This document shows, in pieces, positions 17,133 to 25,311 of a stretch of 64,000 bases of DNA. The notes beneath the pieces were generated by a model, which worked only from the letters and a program-made list of their open reading frames with translations, was not told where the DNA came from and did not search any database. The stretch is from Microbispora hainanensis. Its GTDB lineage: Bacteria > Actinomycetota > Actinomycetes > Streptosporangiales > Streptosporangiaceae. The translations under genes and the position numbers were made by a program. The stretch covers positions 6,138,001-6,202,000 of the forward strand of contig NZ_CP108086.1 in assembly GCF_036186745.1 (NCBI RefSeq), in the 5' to 3' direction. Position 1 is the first letter of the stretch. Each line of letters opens with the position of its first letter.

Positions 17133-18113
17133 TCACCAGGCCCAGGACTCGGGGCCGGGGCCGCCGTTGCCGACAGGGGGGAACAGCTCCTCCAACCAGG
17201 CCAGGGTCTCTGCGGACAGCTCGGTGCGCAGCGCGGTCAGCGGCAGGTCGAGCTGCCCGGGGGTGCGCGGCCCGATGATCGGGGCGGTCACTCCGGGCCG
17301 CGACAGCAGCCAGGCGAGCGCGACCGTGGTGGGCTCCGCACCGATATCGGCGCAGAGCTTCTCGTATTCCTCGATCGCCGCCCGGTGCGGCTCGACCCGC
17401 TCGGGGGCGTGCAGGACGCTGCGACCGGCCGCGCCCTCGCGCTGCTTGCGCAGCGCCCCGGACAGCGCGCCGAAGTGCAGCGGCGAGTAGGGCAGGATCC
17501 CGATCCCCAGCTCGATCGCCGCGGGCAGCACCTCCAGCTCGACGTGCCGGGTGAGCAGGTTGTACTTGCACTGCTCGGAGACCAGGCCGAGGAAGTTCCT
17601 CCGGTCGGCCGCGGACTGGGCGCGGGCGAGGTGCCAGCCGGCGAAGTTGGACGACCCCACATATCGCACCTTGCCCTGGGCGACGAGCGTCTCCATGGCC
17701 TGCCAGATCTCCTCCCACGGCGTGTCCCGCTGCACGTGGTGCATCTGGTAAAGGTCGATCCAGTCGGTGCCCAGGCGGCGCAGCGACGCCTCGCAGGCGG
17801 CGATGATGTGCCGGGCCGACAGCCCGCCGTCGTTCGGCCAGTCGGTCATCGGGGCGTACACCTTCGTGGCCAGCACGATCCGGTCGCGGTGGCCGGTCTT
17901 GCCGAACCAGCGGCCGATGAAGCGCTCGCTCAGGCCGTCGCCGGTCTCGCTGCCGTACATGTTGGCGGTGTCGACGAAGTTGACGCCGTCGTCGTGCGCC
18001 CGGTCGAGGATCGCGTGGCTCTCGGCCTCGCCGATCTGCCAGCCGAAGTTCATGGTGCCGAGGCAGATCCGGCTGACGCGCAGGCCGGTCCGCCCCAAAC
18101 GGGTGTATTCCAT
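17133..18113 (-). CDS. Aldo/keto reductase
   Basis: 326 residues with the (beta/alpha)8 AKR signature and an intact catalytic tetrad: Asp48 and Tyr53 (FVDTANMYGS), Lys84 (LATKVY), His125 (LYQMHHVQRD). It is an NADPH-dependent cytoplasmic oxidoreductase of the type often annotated as a general stress or YajO/AKR11-like enzyme; the substrate is unknown. It is divergent from the ArsR-like gene with a 63-bp gap that contains a perfect 16-bp palindrome, so the two are probably co-controlled. Confidence 0.9.
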   Translation of the reverse strand: MEYTRLGRTGLRVSRICLGTMNFGWQIGEAESHAILDRAHDDGVNFVDTANMYGSETGDGLSERFIGRWFGKTGHRDRIVLATKVYAPMTDWPNDGGLSARHIIAACEASLRRLGTDWIDLYQMHHVQRDTPWEEIWQAMETLVAQGKVRYVGSSNFAGWHLARAQSAADRRNFLGLVSEQCKYNLLTRHVELEVLPAAIELGIGILPYSPLHFGALSGALRKQREGAAGRSVLHAPERVEPHRAAIEEYEKLCADIGAEPTTVALAWLLSRPGVTAPIIGPRTPGQLDLPLTALRTELSAETLAWLEELFPPVGNGGPGPESWAW

Positions 18114-18153
18114 GCGCCGACCGTAGGAACGCGGGGCCGCTGTCCGTTAACCG

Positions 18154-18169
18154 TTCGAGCATGCTCGAA
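18154..18169. promoter_or_regulatory. Perfect 16-bp palindromic operator between AKR and ArsR-like genes
   Basis: TTCGAGCATGCTCGAA reads the same on both strands. It lies 7 bp before the regulator GTG and 40 bp before the AKR start. The adjacent winged-helix protein is the likely ligand. Confidence 0.6.
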
Positions 18170-18176
18170 TGGACGG

Positions 18177-19154
18177 GTGATCCGGATCGAGCTCGCCCCC
18201 GCCGACCTGCTGCGGCTCAGGTTCGCGCACAGCCCGATGGCGGAGGTCGTGGCCAGTTGCCTCGCGCTGCGCTCCCGCTCGGCGCGCCTGGTCCCCGCGT
18301 CCTGGCGGGCCCGGGCCGAGCCGCTGCTGCGAGGACTGACCACGCTCCGTCCGCTGGTCCCGGGCCCCAGCGGTTACGTGCCGGACTTCCTCACCCCGGC
18401 GCCGCCCGTCACCCGCCCGACCCTGGAGCAGGAGCTGCGGGTGGTGGCGGCCACGCCGCTCGACCGGGTCGTGTCCGAGGTGGAACGGGCCTGGGCCGGG
18501 CACCGCGCGCCGCCGGAGATCGAGCGGTTCGCGACCGACCCGGCGGGCGCGCTGGCCGTGACGGTGCGGGAGATCCGGCGCTACTTCTCGACGGCGATCG
18601 CGCCGAGCTGGCCGCGGCTGCGCGCGCTCGCGGAGGGCGAGGTGACCCGCCGCGGGCTGCTGGCCGCCGAGCGCGGGCCGCGGGCGCTGCTGACGGATCT
18701 GCACCCGCGCCTCGACTGGGACGGCGGGGCGCTGCGGCTGGCGTACGACAAGGACGGCGAGTTCGGCCTGGACGGGCACCCGCTCACGCTGCTGCCGACC
18801 GGGTTCACCGGCCCGCACGTGTACACGATGACCGGCACCCCGTCGGGACGCGCCCTGTGGTACGCGCCGCGCGGCCACGGCCGGCTGTGGGACCCGCCCG
18901 CGCCGGCCGAACCGCCGGCGGCGCTGGCCGCCCTGCTCGGCCCGACCCGCGCGGCCGTGCTCGCCCTGCTGGCGGAACCGGCCGGCACGGGGGAGGTGGC
19001 CGCCGCCCTCCGGCTTGCCCCGGCGACCGCCTCGCACCACCTGACCACGCTCAGGGACGCCGGCCTGGTCACCGGCGAACGGGACGGCCGCCGCCTGCGT
19101 TACCGCCGCACCGGCCTCGGCGAACAGCTCGCCGGGGAGGACCAGGCGCCGTAG
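18177..19154 (+). CDS. ArsR-like winged-helix regulator with long N-terminal domain
   Basis: 325 residues from GTG. Residues ~245-315 are an ArsR-type helix-turn-helix (LGPTRAAVLALLAEPAGTGEVAAAL, APATASHHLTTLRDAGLVTGERDGRRLRYRRT). The first ~240 residues match the DUF5937-like domain common in actinobacterial regulators (IELAPADLLRLRFAHSPMAEVVAS); it has no metal-binding cysteines, so metal sensing is unlikely. It is probably an autoregulator that also controls the divergent AKR through the palindrome at 18154-18169. Confidence 0.85.
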   Translation: MIRIELAPADLLRLRFAHSPMAEVVASCLALRSRSARLVPASWRARAEPLLRGLTTLRPLVPGPSGYVPDFLTPAPPVTRPTLEQELRVVAATPLDRVVSEVERAWAGHRAPPEIERFATDPAGALAVTVREIRRYFSTAIAPSWPRLRALAEGEVTRRGLLAAERGPRALLTDLHPRLDWDGGALRLAYDKDGEFGLDGHPLTLLPTGFTGPHVYTMTGTPSGRALWYAPRGHGRLWDPPAPAEPPAALAALLGPTRAAVLALLAEPAGTGEVAAALRLAPATASHHLTTLRDAGLVTGERDGRRLRYRRTGLGEQLAGEDQAP

Positions 19155-19174
19155 ACGCGCTCTGAACGGGGATC

Positions 19175-19204
19175 TTGCCGAAACTATGTAGACCGGTCTA
19201 GTCT
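19175..19204 (+). promoter_or_regulatory. TetR promoter with operator in its spacer
   Basis: TTGCCG (19175-19180) and TAGTCT (19199-19204) flank the perfect 12-bp palindrome TAGACCGGTCTA (19189-19200), which resembles LmrA/YxaF-class TetR operators. Binding there would block the promoter of the TetR-MBL operon. Confidence 0.65.
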
Positions 19205-19211
19205 GATCGGC

Positions 19212-19820
19212 ATGACGCGAAGGAACGACACGCGCGAGCGGGTCCTGCGCACGGCCGCCGGGCTCTTCCAGCGGCAGGGCTACAACGCCACCGGCCTCAA
19301 CCAGGTGCTGGCGGAGAGCCGGGCGCCCAAGGGCTCGCTCTACTTCCACTTCCCCGACGGCAAGGAGCAGCTGGCCGCCGAGGCGGTGGCGATCGCGGGC
19401 GGTGAGCTGGGCGAGCGCATGGCCGCGGCCGTGGCCGCCGCTTCCGGCCCCGCCGAGGCAGTCGCCCGGATCGGCGATCTGCTCGCCCGCGACCTGGAGG
19501 AGTCGGGGTTCCAGGAGGGCTGCCCGGTGGCCACGGTCGCGCTGGAGGCCGCGGGCGACAGCGAGCCCATCAGGTCGGCCTGCGACACGACGTACGCCTC
19601 CTGGCTGCGCGGCCTGGCCGGCTATCTGCGCGGGCACGGCGTGGACGACCCCGAGGCGGTCGCCGACCTGGTGCTGTCGTCGCTGCAGGGAGCGCTCCTG
19701 CTCGCCCGTGTGCGCCGCGACACCGCCGTCATCCACTCGGTCACGCAACGGATCGGCGGCATGGTCGGGGGCATGGTCGCCGACGCCGCCGATGCCGCTG
19801 CGCGAAAGGACTCCGAATGA
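19212..19820 (+). CDS. TetR/AcrR-family regulator (LmrA/YxaF-like)
   Basis: 202 residues. The N-terminal helix-turn-helix reads RERVLRTAAGLFQRQGYNATGLNQVLAES, then PKGSLYFHFPDGKEQLAAEAV, typical of LmrA/YxaF-type TetR proteins. The C-terminal ligand domain contains EEGGFQEGCPVATVALE-like sequence with a Cys-Pro that is common in this group. It sits directly downstream of its own predicted operator and overlaps the metallo-hydrolase gene by ATGA, so both are probably induced by the same small molecule. Confidence 0.92.
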   Translation: MTRRNDTRERVLRTAAGLFQRQGYNATGLNQVLAESRAPKGSLYFHFPDGKEQLAAEAVAIAGGELGERMAAAVAAASGPAEAVARIGDLLARDLEESGFQEGCPVATVALEAAGDSEPIRSACDTTYASWLRGLAGYLRGHGVDDPEAVADLVLSSLQGALLLARVRRDTAVIHSVTQRIGGMVGGMVADAADAAARKDSE

Positions 19821-20632
19821 AGATCCATCACCTCAACTGCGGCTCGATGCGGAAGCTCGAGCCCATCGACGACGGCATGCCGTCCGCGCACGCGGTGGCG
19901 CACTGCCTGCTGGTCGAGACCGATCGCGACGGCCTGGTGCTCGTGGAGGCCGGGCTGGGGCTCGGCGACGTCCGCGACCCGGCGGGCTCGCTCGCCGCGG
20001 ACTGGACCGAGATGGTCGAGCCGGTGCTCGATCCGGCCGAGACCGCCGTGCGGCAGGTCGAGCGGCTCGGATACGCGCCCGCCGACGTGCGGCACGTCCT
20101 GCTGACCCACCTCGACGTCGACCACTCCGGCGGCCTGCCGGACTTCCCGGGCGCCCGGGTGCACGTCCTGGAGGACGAACTGACTGCGGCGCTCGCCGAG
20201 GCCCCCAGCAGGCGCTACCGGCCGGCGCACTGGGCCCATGGGCCCCATTGGGAGACGTACGGGACCGGCGCGGGCGAGGAGTGGTTCGGCTTCGGCGGCG
20301 TACGGCTGCCGCACGGGCTGCCGGCGGACTTCCTGCTGGTGCCGCTCGGCGGGCACACGGCCGGGCACGCGGCGGTGGCGGTGCGCGACGGCGGCCGGTG
20401 GCTGCTGCACGCGGGCGACGCGTACTTCTACCACGGCGAGCTGCGGGCGGACGAGCCGCAGCCGCACCCGCTGCTCGATTTCGTGCAGACCGGCTCGCAG
20501 GTCGACGCCGAGCTGCGGCTGCGCAACCGCGACCGGCTGCGCGCCCTGGTCCGCGACCACGCGGACGAGGTGGAGGTCTTCTCCGCCCACGATCCGTGGG
20601 AGCTGCGCCGTTTCACGTCCCCCGGCGAGTGA
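19817..20632 (+). CDS. MBL-fold metallo-hydrolase
   Basis: 271 residues with the metallo-beta-lactamase metal motif THLDVDHSGG, then GGHTAGHAAVAV (third histidine) and LLHAGDAYFYHGE (bridging Asp). It should be a cytoplasmic dinuclear-zinc hydrolase; related proteins act as lactonases or thioesterases. It is co-translated with the TetR regulator, which implies the substrate or a relative is the inducer, perhaps a lactone. No signal peptide. Confidence 0.88.
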   Translation: MKIHHLNCGSMRKLEPIDDGMPSAHAVAHCLLVETDRDGLVLVEAGLGLGDVRDPAGSLAADWTEMVEPVLDPAETAVRQVERLGYAPADVRHVLLTHLDVDHSGGLPDFPGARVHVLEDELTAALAEAPSRRYRPAHWAHGPHWETYGTGAGEEWFGFGGVRLPHGLPADFLLVPLGGHTAGHAAVAVRDGGRWLLHAGDAYFYHGELRADEPQPHPLLDFVQTGSQVDAELRLRNRDRLRALVRDHADEVEVFSAHDPWELRRFTSPGE

Positions 20633-20769
20633 GCCGGGCCGTCTAGATCCTTCGCATCCTCCGGCGTGCGGTAACCTCAACCGTCCTCATGCTGTTTGGG
20701 AGCACGGATGGCCTGCACGTACGACCGCATCACGACGACCCGCGCCCGCGCCGACAGGGGGACGCGGCG

Positions 20770-22380
20770 ATGAGCACCGCCACCAGCGCCGCCGCGAGTG
20801 AGGCGGCCAGGCGCCGCACGTTCGCGGTGATCAGCCACCCGGATGCGGGAAAGTCCACGATGACCGAGGCGCTGGCCCTGCACGCCTCGGCGATCACCCA
20901 GGCGGGAGCCGTGCACGGCAAGGCCGGGCGGCGGGGCGTGACGTCCGACTGGATGGAGATGGAGCGGGCCCGCGGCATCTCCATCACGTCGGCCGCGCTG
21001 CGCTTCGACTATCGCGGCCACGTGTTCAACCTGGTGGACACGCCCGGCCACGCGGACTTCTCCGAGGACACCTATCGCGTGCTGGCCGCGGTCGACTGCG
21101 CGGTCATGCTGCTCGACGCGGCCAAGGGCATGGAGCCGCAGACCATGAAGCTGTTCGAGGTCTGCCGCCACCGCCGCATCCCCGTCATCACGTTCGTGAA
21201 CAAGTGGGACCGGCCGGGCCGGGAGCCGCTGGAGCTGCTGGACGAGATCGAGGAGCGCACCGGGCTGCGTCCCACGCCGGTCACCTGGCCGATCGGCGCG
21301 GCCGGGAACTTCCACGGCGTGGTCGACCGGCTGCAGGGCCGCGCGGTCCGCTACACCCGCACGCCCGGCGGCGCGACCAAGGCGCTGGAGACCGAGCTGA
21401 CCCCCGAGCAGGCCGCCGCCGAGCTCGGGGCCGACTGGGTGCGCGCGGGGGAGGAGGCCGACCTGCTCGCCGCCATCGGGGCCGAGCACGACCAGAAGGC
21501 GTTCGAGGCGCACGAGTCCACGCCGGTGCTGTTCGGCGCGGCGCTGTCGAACTTCGGCGTGGCCCGGCTGCTGGACGTGCTCGTCGACCTCGCCCCCGCC
21601 CCGGCGCCCCGCCCGGACGTCGAGGGCGCGGACCGGCCGCTGGACGCGCCGTTCTCCGGCCTGGTCTTCAAGGTGCAGGCCAACATGGACCCCGCCCACC
21701 GCGACCGGATCGCGTTCGTCCGGGTCTGCTCCGGCCGGTTCGAGCGCGGCATGGTGCTTACCCACGCCGCCACCGGCCGTCCGTTCGCCACCAAGTACGC
21801 CCAGTCGGTGTTCGGCCAGGAGCGCGCCACCATCGACGAGGCGTACCCGGGAGACGTGGTCGGGCTGGTGAACGCCACCGCGCTGCGGCCCGGCGACACC
21901 CTCTATGAGGGGACGCCGGTGGAGTTTCCGCCCATCCCCAGCTTCGCCCCCGAGCACTTCGCCGTGGCCCGGTCGCGCAGCACCGCCAAGGCCAAGCAGT
22001 TCCGCCGCGGCATCGACCAGCTCGACGGCGAGGGCGTGATCCAGGTGCTCCGCTCCGACCTGCGCGGCGACCAGGCCCCGGTGCTCGCGGCGGTCGGGCC
22101 CATGCAGTTCGAGGTCGTGGAGCAGCGCCTGGCCACCGAGTTCGGCGCGGAGATCGTGCTCGACCGGCTGGAGTACGGCCTCGCCCTGCGCACCGACGCC
22201 GAGTCCGCGGAGGTGCTGCGGCGCCAGCGCGGCGCGGAGGTGCTGATCCGCAGCCGCGACCAGGCCCTGCTCGCCGTGTTCACCGATCAGTGGCGCATGC
22301 GCTCCATCCAGCGCGAGCACGAGGGCCTCACCCTCGAACCGCTGATCGCCGGCCAGGCCGTCCCCGGCACGTCCCCCTGA
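20770..22380 (+). CDS. prfC: Peptide chain release factor 3
   Basis: 536 residues, the usual RF3 length. The GTPase domain has SHPDAGKSTMTEAL (P-loop), RGISITSA (switch I), DTPGHADFSEDTYR (switch II) and NKWDR (NKxD). The remainder has the RF3-specific C-terminal fold (HFAVARSRSTAKAKQFRRGIDQLDGEGVIQV). RF3 recycles RF1/RF2 from the ribosome after termination. ATG 20770, with AGGGGGA upstream, gives the normal N-terminus; an earlier ATG (20689) would add 27 unusual residues. Confidence 0.95.
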   Translation: MSTATSAAASEAARRRTFAVISHPDAGKSTMTEALALHASAITQAGAVHGKAGRRGVTSDWMEMERARGISITSAALRFDYRGHVFNLVDTPGHADFSEDTYRVLAAVDCAVMLLDAAKGMEPQTMKLFEVCRHRRIPVITFVNKWDRPGREPLELLDEIEERTGLRPTPVTWPIGAAGNFHGVVDRLQGRAVRYTRTPGGATKALETELTPEQAAAELGADWVRAGEEADLLAAIGAEHDQKAFEAHESTPVLFGAALSNFGVARLLDVLVDLAPAPAPRPDVEGADRPLDAPFSGLVFKVQANMDPAHRDRIAFVRVCSGRFERGMVLTHAATGRPFATKYAQSVFGQERATIDEAYPGDVVGLVNATALRPGDTLYEGTPVEFPPIPSFAPEHFAVARSRSTAKAKQFRRGIDQLDGEGVIQVLRSDLRGDQAPVLAAVGPMQFEVVEQRLATEFGAEIVLDRLEYGLALRTDAESAEVLRRQRGAEVLIRSRDQALLAVFTDQWRMRSIQREHEGLTLEPLIAGQAVPGTSP

Positions 22381-22387
22381 CGTCCGC

Positions 22388-23650
22388 TCACGCCCCCAGG
22401 CGTACGGGAAGACGGGCGAGGCGCCAGGAGAAGGGCAGGAACTGCCGGTCGAGGTCCTGCGGGGCGACGGCCAGTTCGAGCGCCGGATAACGGCGCAGCA
22501 GGGCGCCGAAGGCCGCCTCGCCCTCCTGCCGGGCCAGCGCCGCGCCCAGGCAGTAGTGCAGGCCGTGGCCGAAGCCGACGTGGACCTCCTTGTGCCCGTC
22601 GGGCTCGCGGGTGACGTCGAGCCGGTCGGGGTCGTCGAAGCGCCGGGGGTCGTAGTTGGCCGACACCAGCACCGCCATCACCGGCTCGCCCCGGCGCACG
22701 GTCATGTCGCCGAACTCGACGTCCTCGGCGGCGTACCGGATCCGGGTGCCCTGGACGGGCCCGCACCAGCGCATCAGCTCGTGCACGGCGCGCGGTAGCA
22801 GCTCCGGGGCGGCCCGCAGCGCGGCGAGCTGGTCCGGGTGGGTCAGCAGGGCGGCGGTGCCGTTCCCGATCAGGTGGGCGGTGGTCTCGTGCCCGGCGAG
22901 GACGAGCGTGAGGACCATGGTGACCATCTCGGTGTCGGTGAGCCGGTCGCCGTCCTCGTCGTGGGCGCGGATCAGGCCGGTCAGCAGGTCTCCGGCGGGC
23001 TCGGCACGGCGGCGGGCGATCAGCTCCCGGATGTAGGTCACCATGTGCCGCAGCGGCTCGGCCATCGCTCCGGGCCTGAGTGAGACCAGGCTCCTGCCCC
23101 ACTCCCGCCACAGCGGGCGGTCCTCCTCGGGGATGCCGACCAGTTCGCAGATGACGGTGATCGGCAGGGGGTAGGCGAAATGCTCGATCAGGTCGGCGAC
23201 GCCGTCCTCGGCGTGGCCGGGCAGCCTGCCGAGGAGGTCCTCGGTGATCTCCTGGACCCGGGGCCGCAGCTCCGCCACCCGGCGTGCGGTGAAGGCGCGC
23301 GAGACGAGCCTGCGCAGCCGGAGGTGGTCGTCGCCGTCGGAGTCGAGGACGCTGTCGAGGATGTACGGGGCGTACTCGCGGGGAATGCCCCGGGCCTCGA
23401 TGAGCTGCTCGCGGATGTTGTGCACGTTCGCACCCGGCACGTTGGCCGGGTTGTTGACGAACCTGCGGTCGCCCAGCACGGTCTTGACGTCGTCATACCG
23501 CGTGACGAGCCAGACGGGGGAGTCCAGGCCGGGGAAGGAGCCGCGTACCATCGGGGCCTGCTCCCGCAGGCGCGAGTAGCCCTCGAACGGGTCGCGCACC
23601 AGATCCGCGCCGAACAGGTCGACGGGTCGTGCCGTGCCGGAAGTGCTCAT
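22388..23650 (-). CDS. Cytochrome P450 (CYP105/107-like)
   Basis: 420 residues. The I-helix oxygen motif is AGHETT, the K-helix pair is in HELMR, and the heme loop FGHGLHYCLGAALAR supplies Cys367 as axial ligand. It is a soluble class I bacterial P450 that needs a ferredoxin and reductase from elsewhere. It is 18 bp downstream of the MarR gene on the same strand, so the pair forms a small operon, consistent with an inducible detoxification or catabolic oxidation. Substrate unknown. Confidence 0.93.
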   Translation of the reverse strand: MSTSGTARPVDLFGADLVRDPFEGYSRLREQAPMVRGSFPGLDSPVWLVTRYDDVKTVLGDRRFVNNPANVPGANVHNIREQLIEARGIPREYAPYILDSVLDSDGDDHLRLRRLVSRAFTARRVAELRPRVQEITEDLLGRLPGHAEDGVADLIEHFAYPLPITVICELVGIPEEDRPLWREWGRSLVSLRPGAMAEPLRHMVTYIRELIARRRAEPAGDLLTGLIRAHDEDGDRLTDTEMVTMVLTLVLAGHETTAHLIGNGTAALLTHPDQLAALRAAPELLPRAVHELMRWCGPVQGTRIRYAAEDVEFGDMTVRRGEPVMAVLVSANYDPRRFDDPDRLDVTREPDGHKEVHVGFGHGLHYCLGAALARQEGEAAFGALLRRYPALELAVAPQDLDRQFLPFSWRLARLPVRLGA

Positions 23651-23668
23651 GCCTACCTCACTTCGATG

Positions 23669-24121
23669 TCAGTCCTCCAGGGAGGCCAGCAGCGACTCCA
23701 GGTCGCGCATCAGGCGGTCGGTGCGGGCCGGGCCGTACGCGGTGATGATCCCCCGCTGGTGCTCGGCGATGCCCGCCTCCAGGCGGGCGAGCAGGTCGCG
23801 GCCCCGGTCGGCGAGGAAGACCGCGACCTTGCGGCGGTCGGCCGGGTCGTGTCCCCGGTAGACGACCGCGCGGTCCACCAGCCGGTCGACCGCCTTGGTC
23901 AGCGTGGGGTGGGGCATCAGCGCGGCCTCTGCCAGGTCGCCCATCGAGTGCCCGCGCCCGTCCGCGAGCGCCTGCAGGATGCGCCACTGCTCGACGGTCA
24001 CGTCCTCGGTGGCGAGCACGGCGGCCAGGCCGCGGTTGACGCTGCGTTCTGCCCGGCTCAGCAGATAGGCGAGCGACGACCCGAGGCCGGTCACCTGTTC
24101 GGTGGGGGGATACTCGTGCAC
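23669..24121 (-). CDS. MarR-family regulator
   Basis: 150 residues from a GTG at 24121 (alternative GTG 24094). The winged helix reads VEQWRILQALADGRGHSMGDLAEAALMPHPTLTKAVDRLVDRAVVYRGHDPADRRKVAVFL, a full MarR DNA-binding domain flanked by dimerisation helices. It leads the P450 operon. Its start codon lies on the opposite strand of the hexamer GTGCAC that also contains the start of the divergent amide-sensor gene, so a single site here could control both directions. Confidence 0.88.
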   Translation of the reverse strand: MHEYPPTEQVTGLGSSLAYLLSRAERSVNRGLAAVLATEDVTVEQWRILQALADGRGHSMGDLAEAALMPHPTLTKAVDRLVDRAVVYRGHDPADRRKVAVFLADRGRDLLARLEAGIAEHQRGIITAYGPARTDRLMRDLESLLASLED

Positions 24122-25228
24122 GTGGCCGATCCTGTCACAGTCGTCATCGACTCTCTTGAGGCACACCTGCTGCCCGCGGACACGCTCCGGGTCGCGCTGG
24201 TGGTGCCGGTCTCCGGTGTGCTCGGTCTGCTCGGGCCCGGAGCGATCAACTGTGCCGTGCTGGCCGCCCGGGAGGTCAACGCCGCCGGGGGAGTGCTGGG
24301 CAGGCCGGTCGAGCTCGTGCTCGTCGACGGGGGCCGTGGTCCGGCCGCGGTCGCCTCGGAGGTGCGGAGCCTGGTGCTCTCCGGCGCCGTCCAGGCCGTC
24401 GTCGGCACGCACGCCAGCGACGTGCGCATCGCGGTCGAGCAGGCGCTCGGCGGCGCGGCCCCGTTCGTCTACACCCCGCCGTACGAGGGCGGCGCCCGGC
24501 GTCCGGGCGTCTACTATCTCGGCGAGCCGGCGTCGCTGCAGGTCGCCCCGGGGATCGACTGGCTGGTCGGGCACCGGAAGGCCCGGCGCTGGTTCCTGCT
24601 CGGCAACGACTACGTCTGGCCCCGCCTGGTGCACGCCTCGGCCCGCGGGCACCTGCGCGCCCGGTCCGCGACGGTCGTGGGGGAGCGGCTCGTCCCGCCC
24701 GGCACCGCCGCGACGGACCGGCTGCTCGAGGAGGTGGCCGCGGCGCGGCCGGACGCCGTGCTGCTCACGCTCATCGGCAGCGACCTGATCGCGTTCAACC
24801 GGGCCTTCGCCGCCAGCGGTCTCGGCTGCGCGCGGCTGTGCGGCGCGCTGGAGGAGCACGGGCTGCTCGCCGCGGGCGGCGACACGACCGGCGGGCTCTA
24901 CGCCGCGATGGGGTACTTCGGCGGCATCGTGACCGCCGCCAACTTCGCCCTGGCCGAGCGCTACACGGCGATGTTCGGCCCGGAGGCGCCGCTGCTGAAC
25001 GGGCATGGTCACGGCTGCTACGAGGGTGTGCTCATGCTGGCCGCCCTGGCCCGGCGCGCGGGCACGCTGGCGGTGCCCGCCGTGGAGGCGGTCGCCGACG
25101 GCACGACGATCGTCTCCGGGCGCGGCCCGCTCACGCTGGCCGAGGGGCGGGTGCGGCAGCGGGTGTACCTCGCCAGGGCCGACGGGCTGGACTTCGAGGT
25201 CGTCACGCCGTTTATGTACCCCATGTAA
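24116..25228 (+). CDS. AmiC/UrtA-type amide-sensing periplasmic-binding-fold protein, no signal peptide
   Basis: 370 residues from GTG 24116 (GGGGGGA 6 bp upstream; GTG 24122 is possible). The family pattern is LRVALVVPVSGVLGLLGPGAINCAVLAAREVNAAGGVLGRPVELVLVDGG, and a later MGYFGGIVTAANFALAERY, as in AmiC and the urea/amide-binding proteins. It has no signal peptide or lipobox, so it should stay in the cytoplasm like Pseudomonas AmiC, the sensor of short amides. It heads an operon with a permease and a formamidase/acetamidase, which supports amide sensing. No AmiR-type antiterminator is present; the divergent MarR could be the output. Confidence 0.75.
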   Translation: MHVADPVTVVIDSLEAHLLPADTLRVALVVPVSGVLGLLGPGAINCAVLAAREVNAAGGVLGRPVELVLVDGGRGPAAVASEVRSLVLSGAVQAVVGTHASDVRIAVEQALGGAAPFVYTPPYEGGARRPGVYYLGEPASLQVAPGIDWLVGHRKARRWFLLGNDYVWPRLVHASARGHLRARSATVVGERLVPPGTAATDRLLEEVAAARPDAVLLTLIGSDLIAFNRAFAASGLGCARLCGALEEHGLLAAGGDTTGGLYAAMGYFGGIVTAANFALAERYTAMFGPEAPLLNGHGHGCYEGVLMLAALARRAGTLAVPAVEAVADGTTIVSGRGPLTLAEGRVRQRVYLARADGLDFEVVTPFMYPM

Positions 25229-25311
25229 AACTTCCACTAGAAACCTTTTCGTTTTCAAGGATTGCCCCTATCGTACGGCTCTGCCCCCATGTGCGTTTAG
25301 GAGCGGGATCC

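Noticed and set aside
22388-25228. P450 as part of the amide operon
   Set aside because: It is on the opposite strand and is transcribed with the MarR gene; only the control region is shared.
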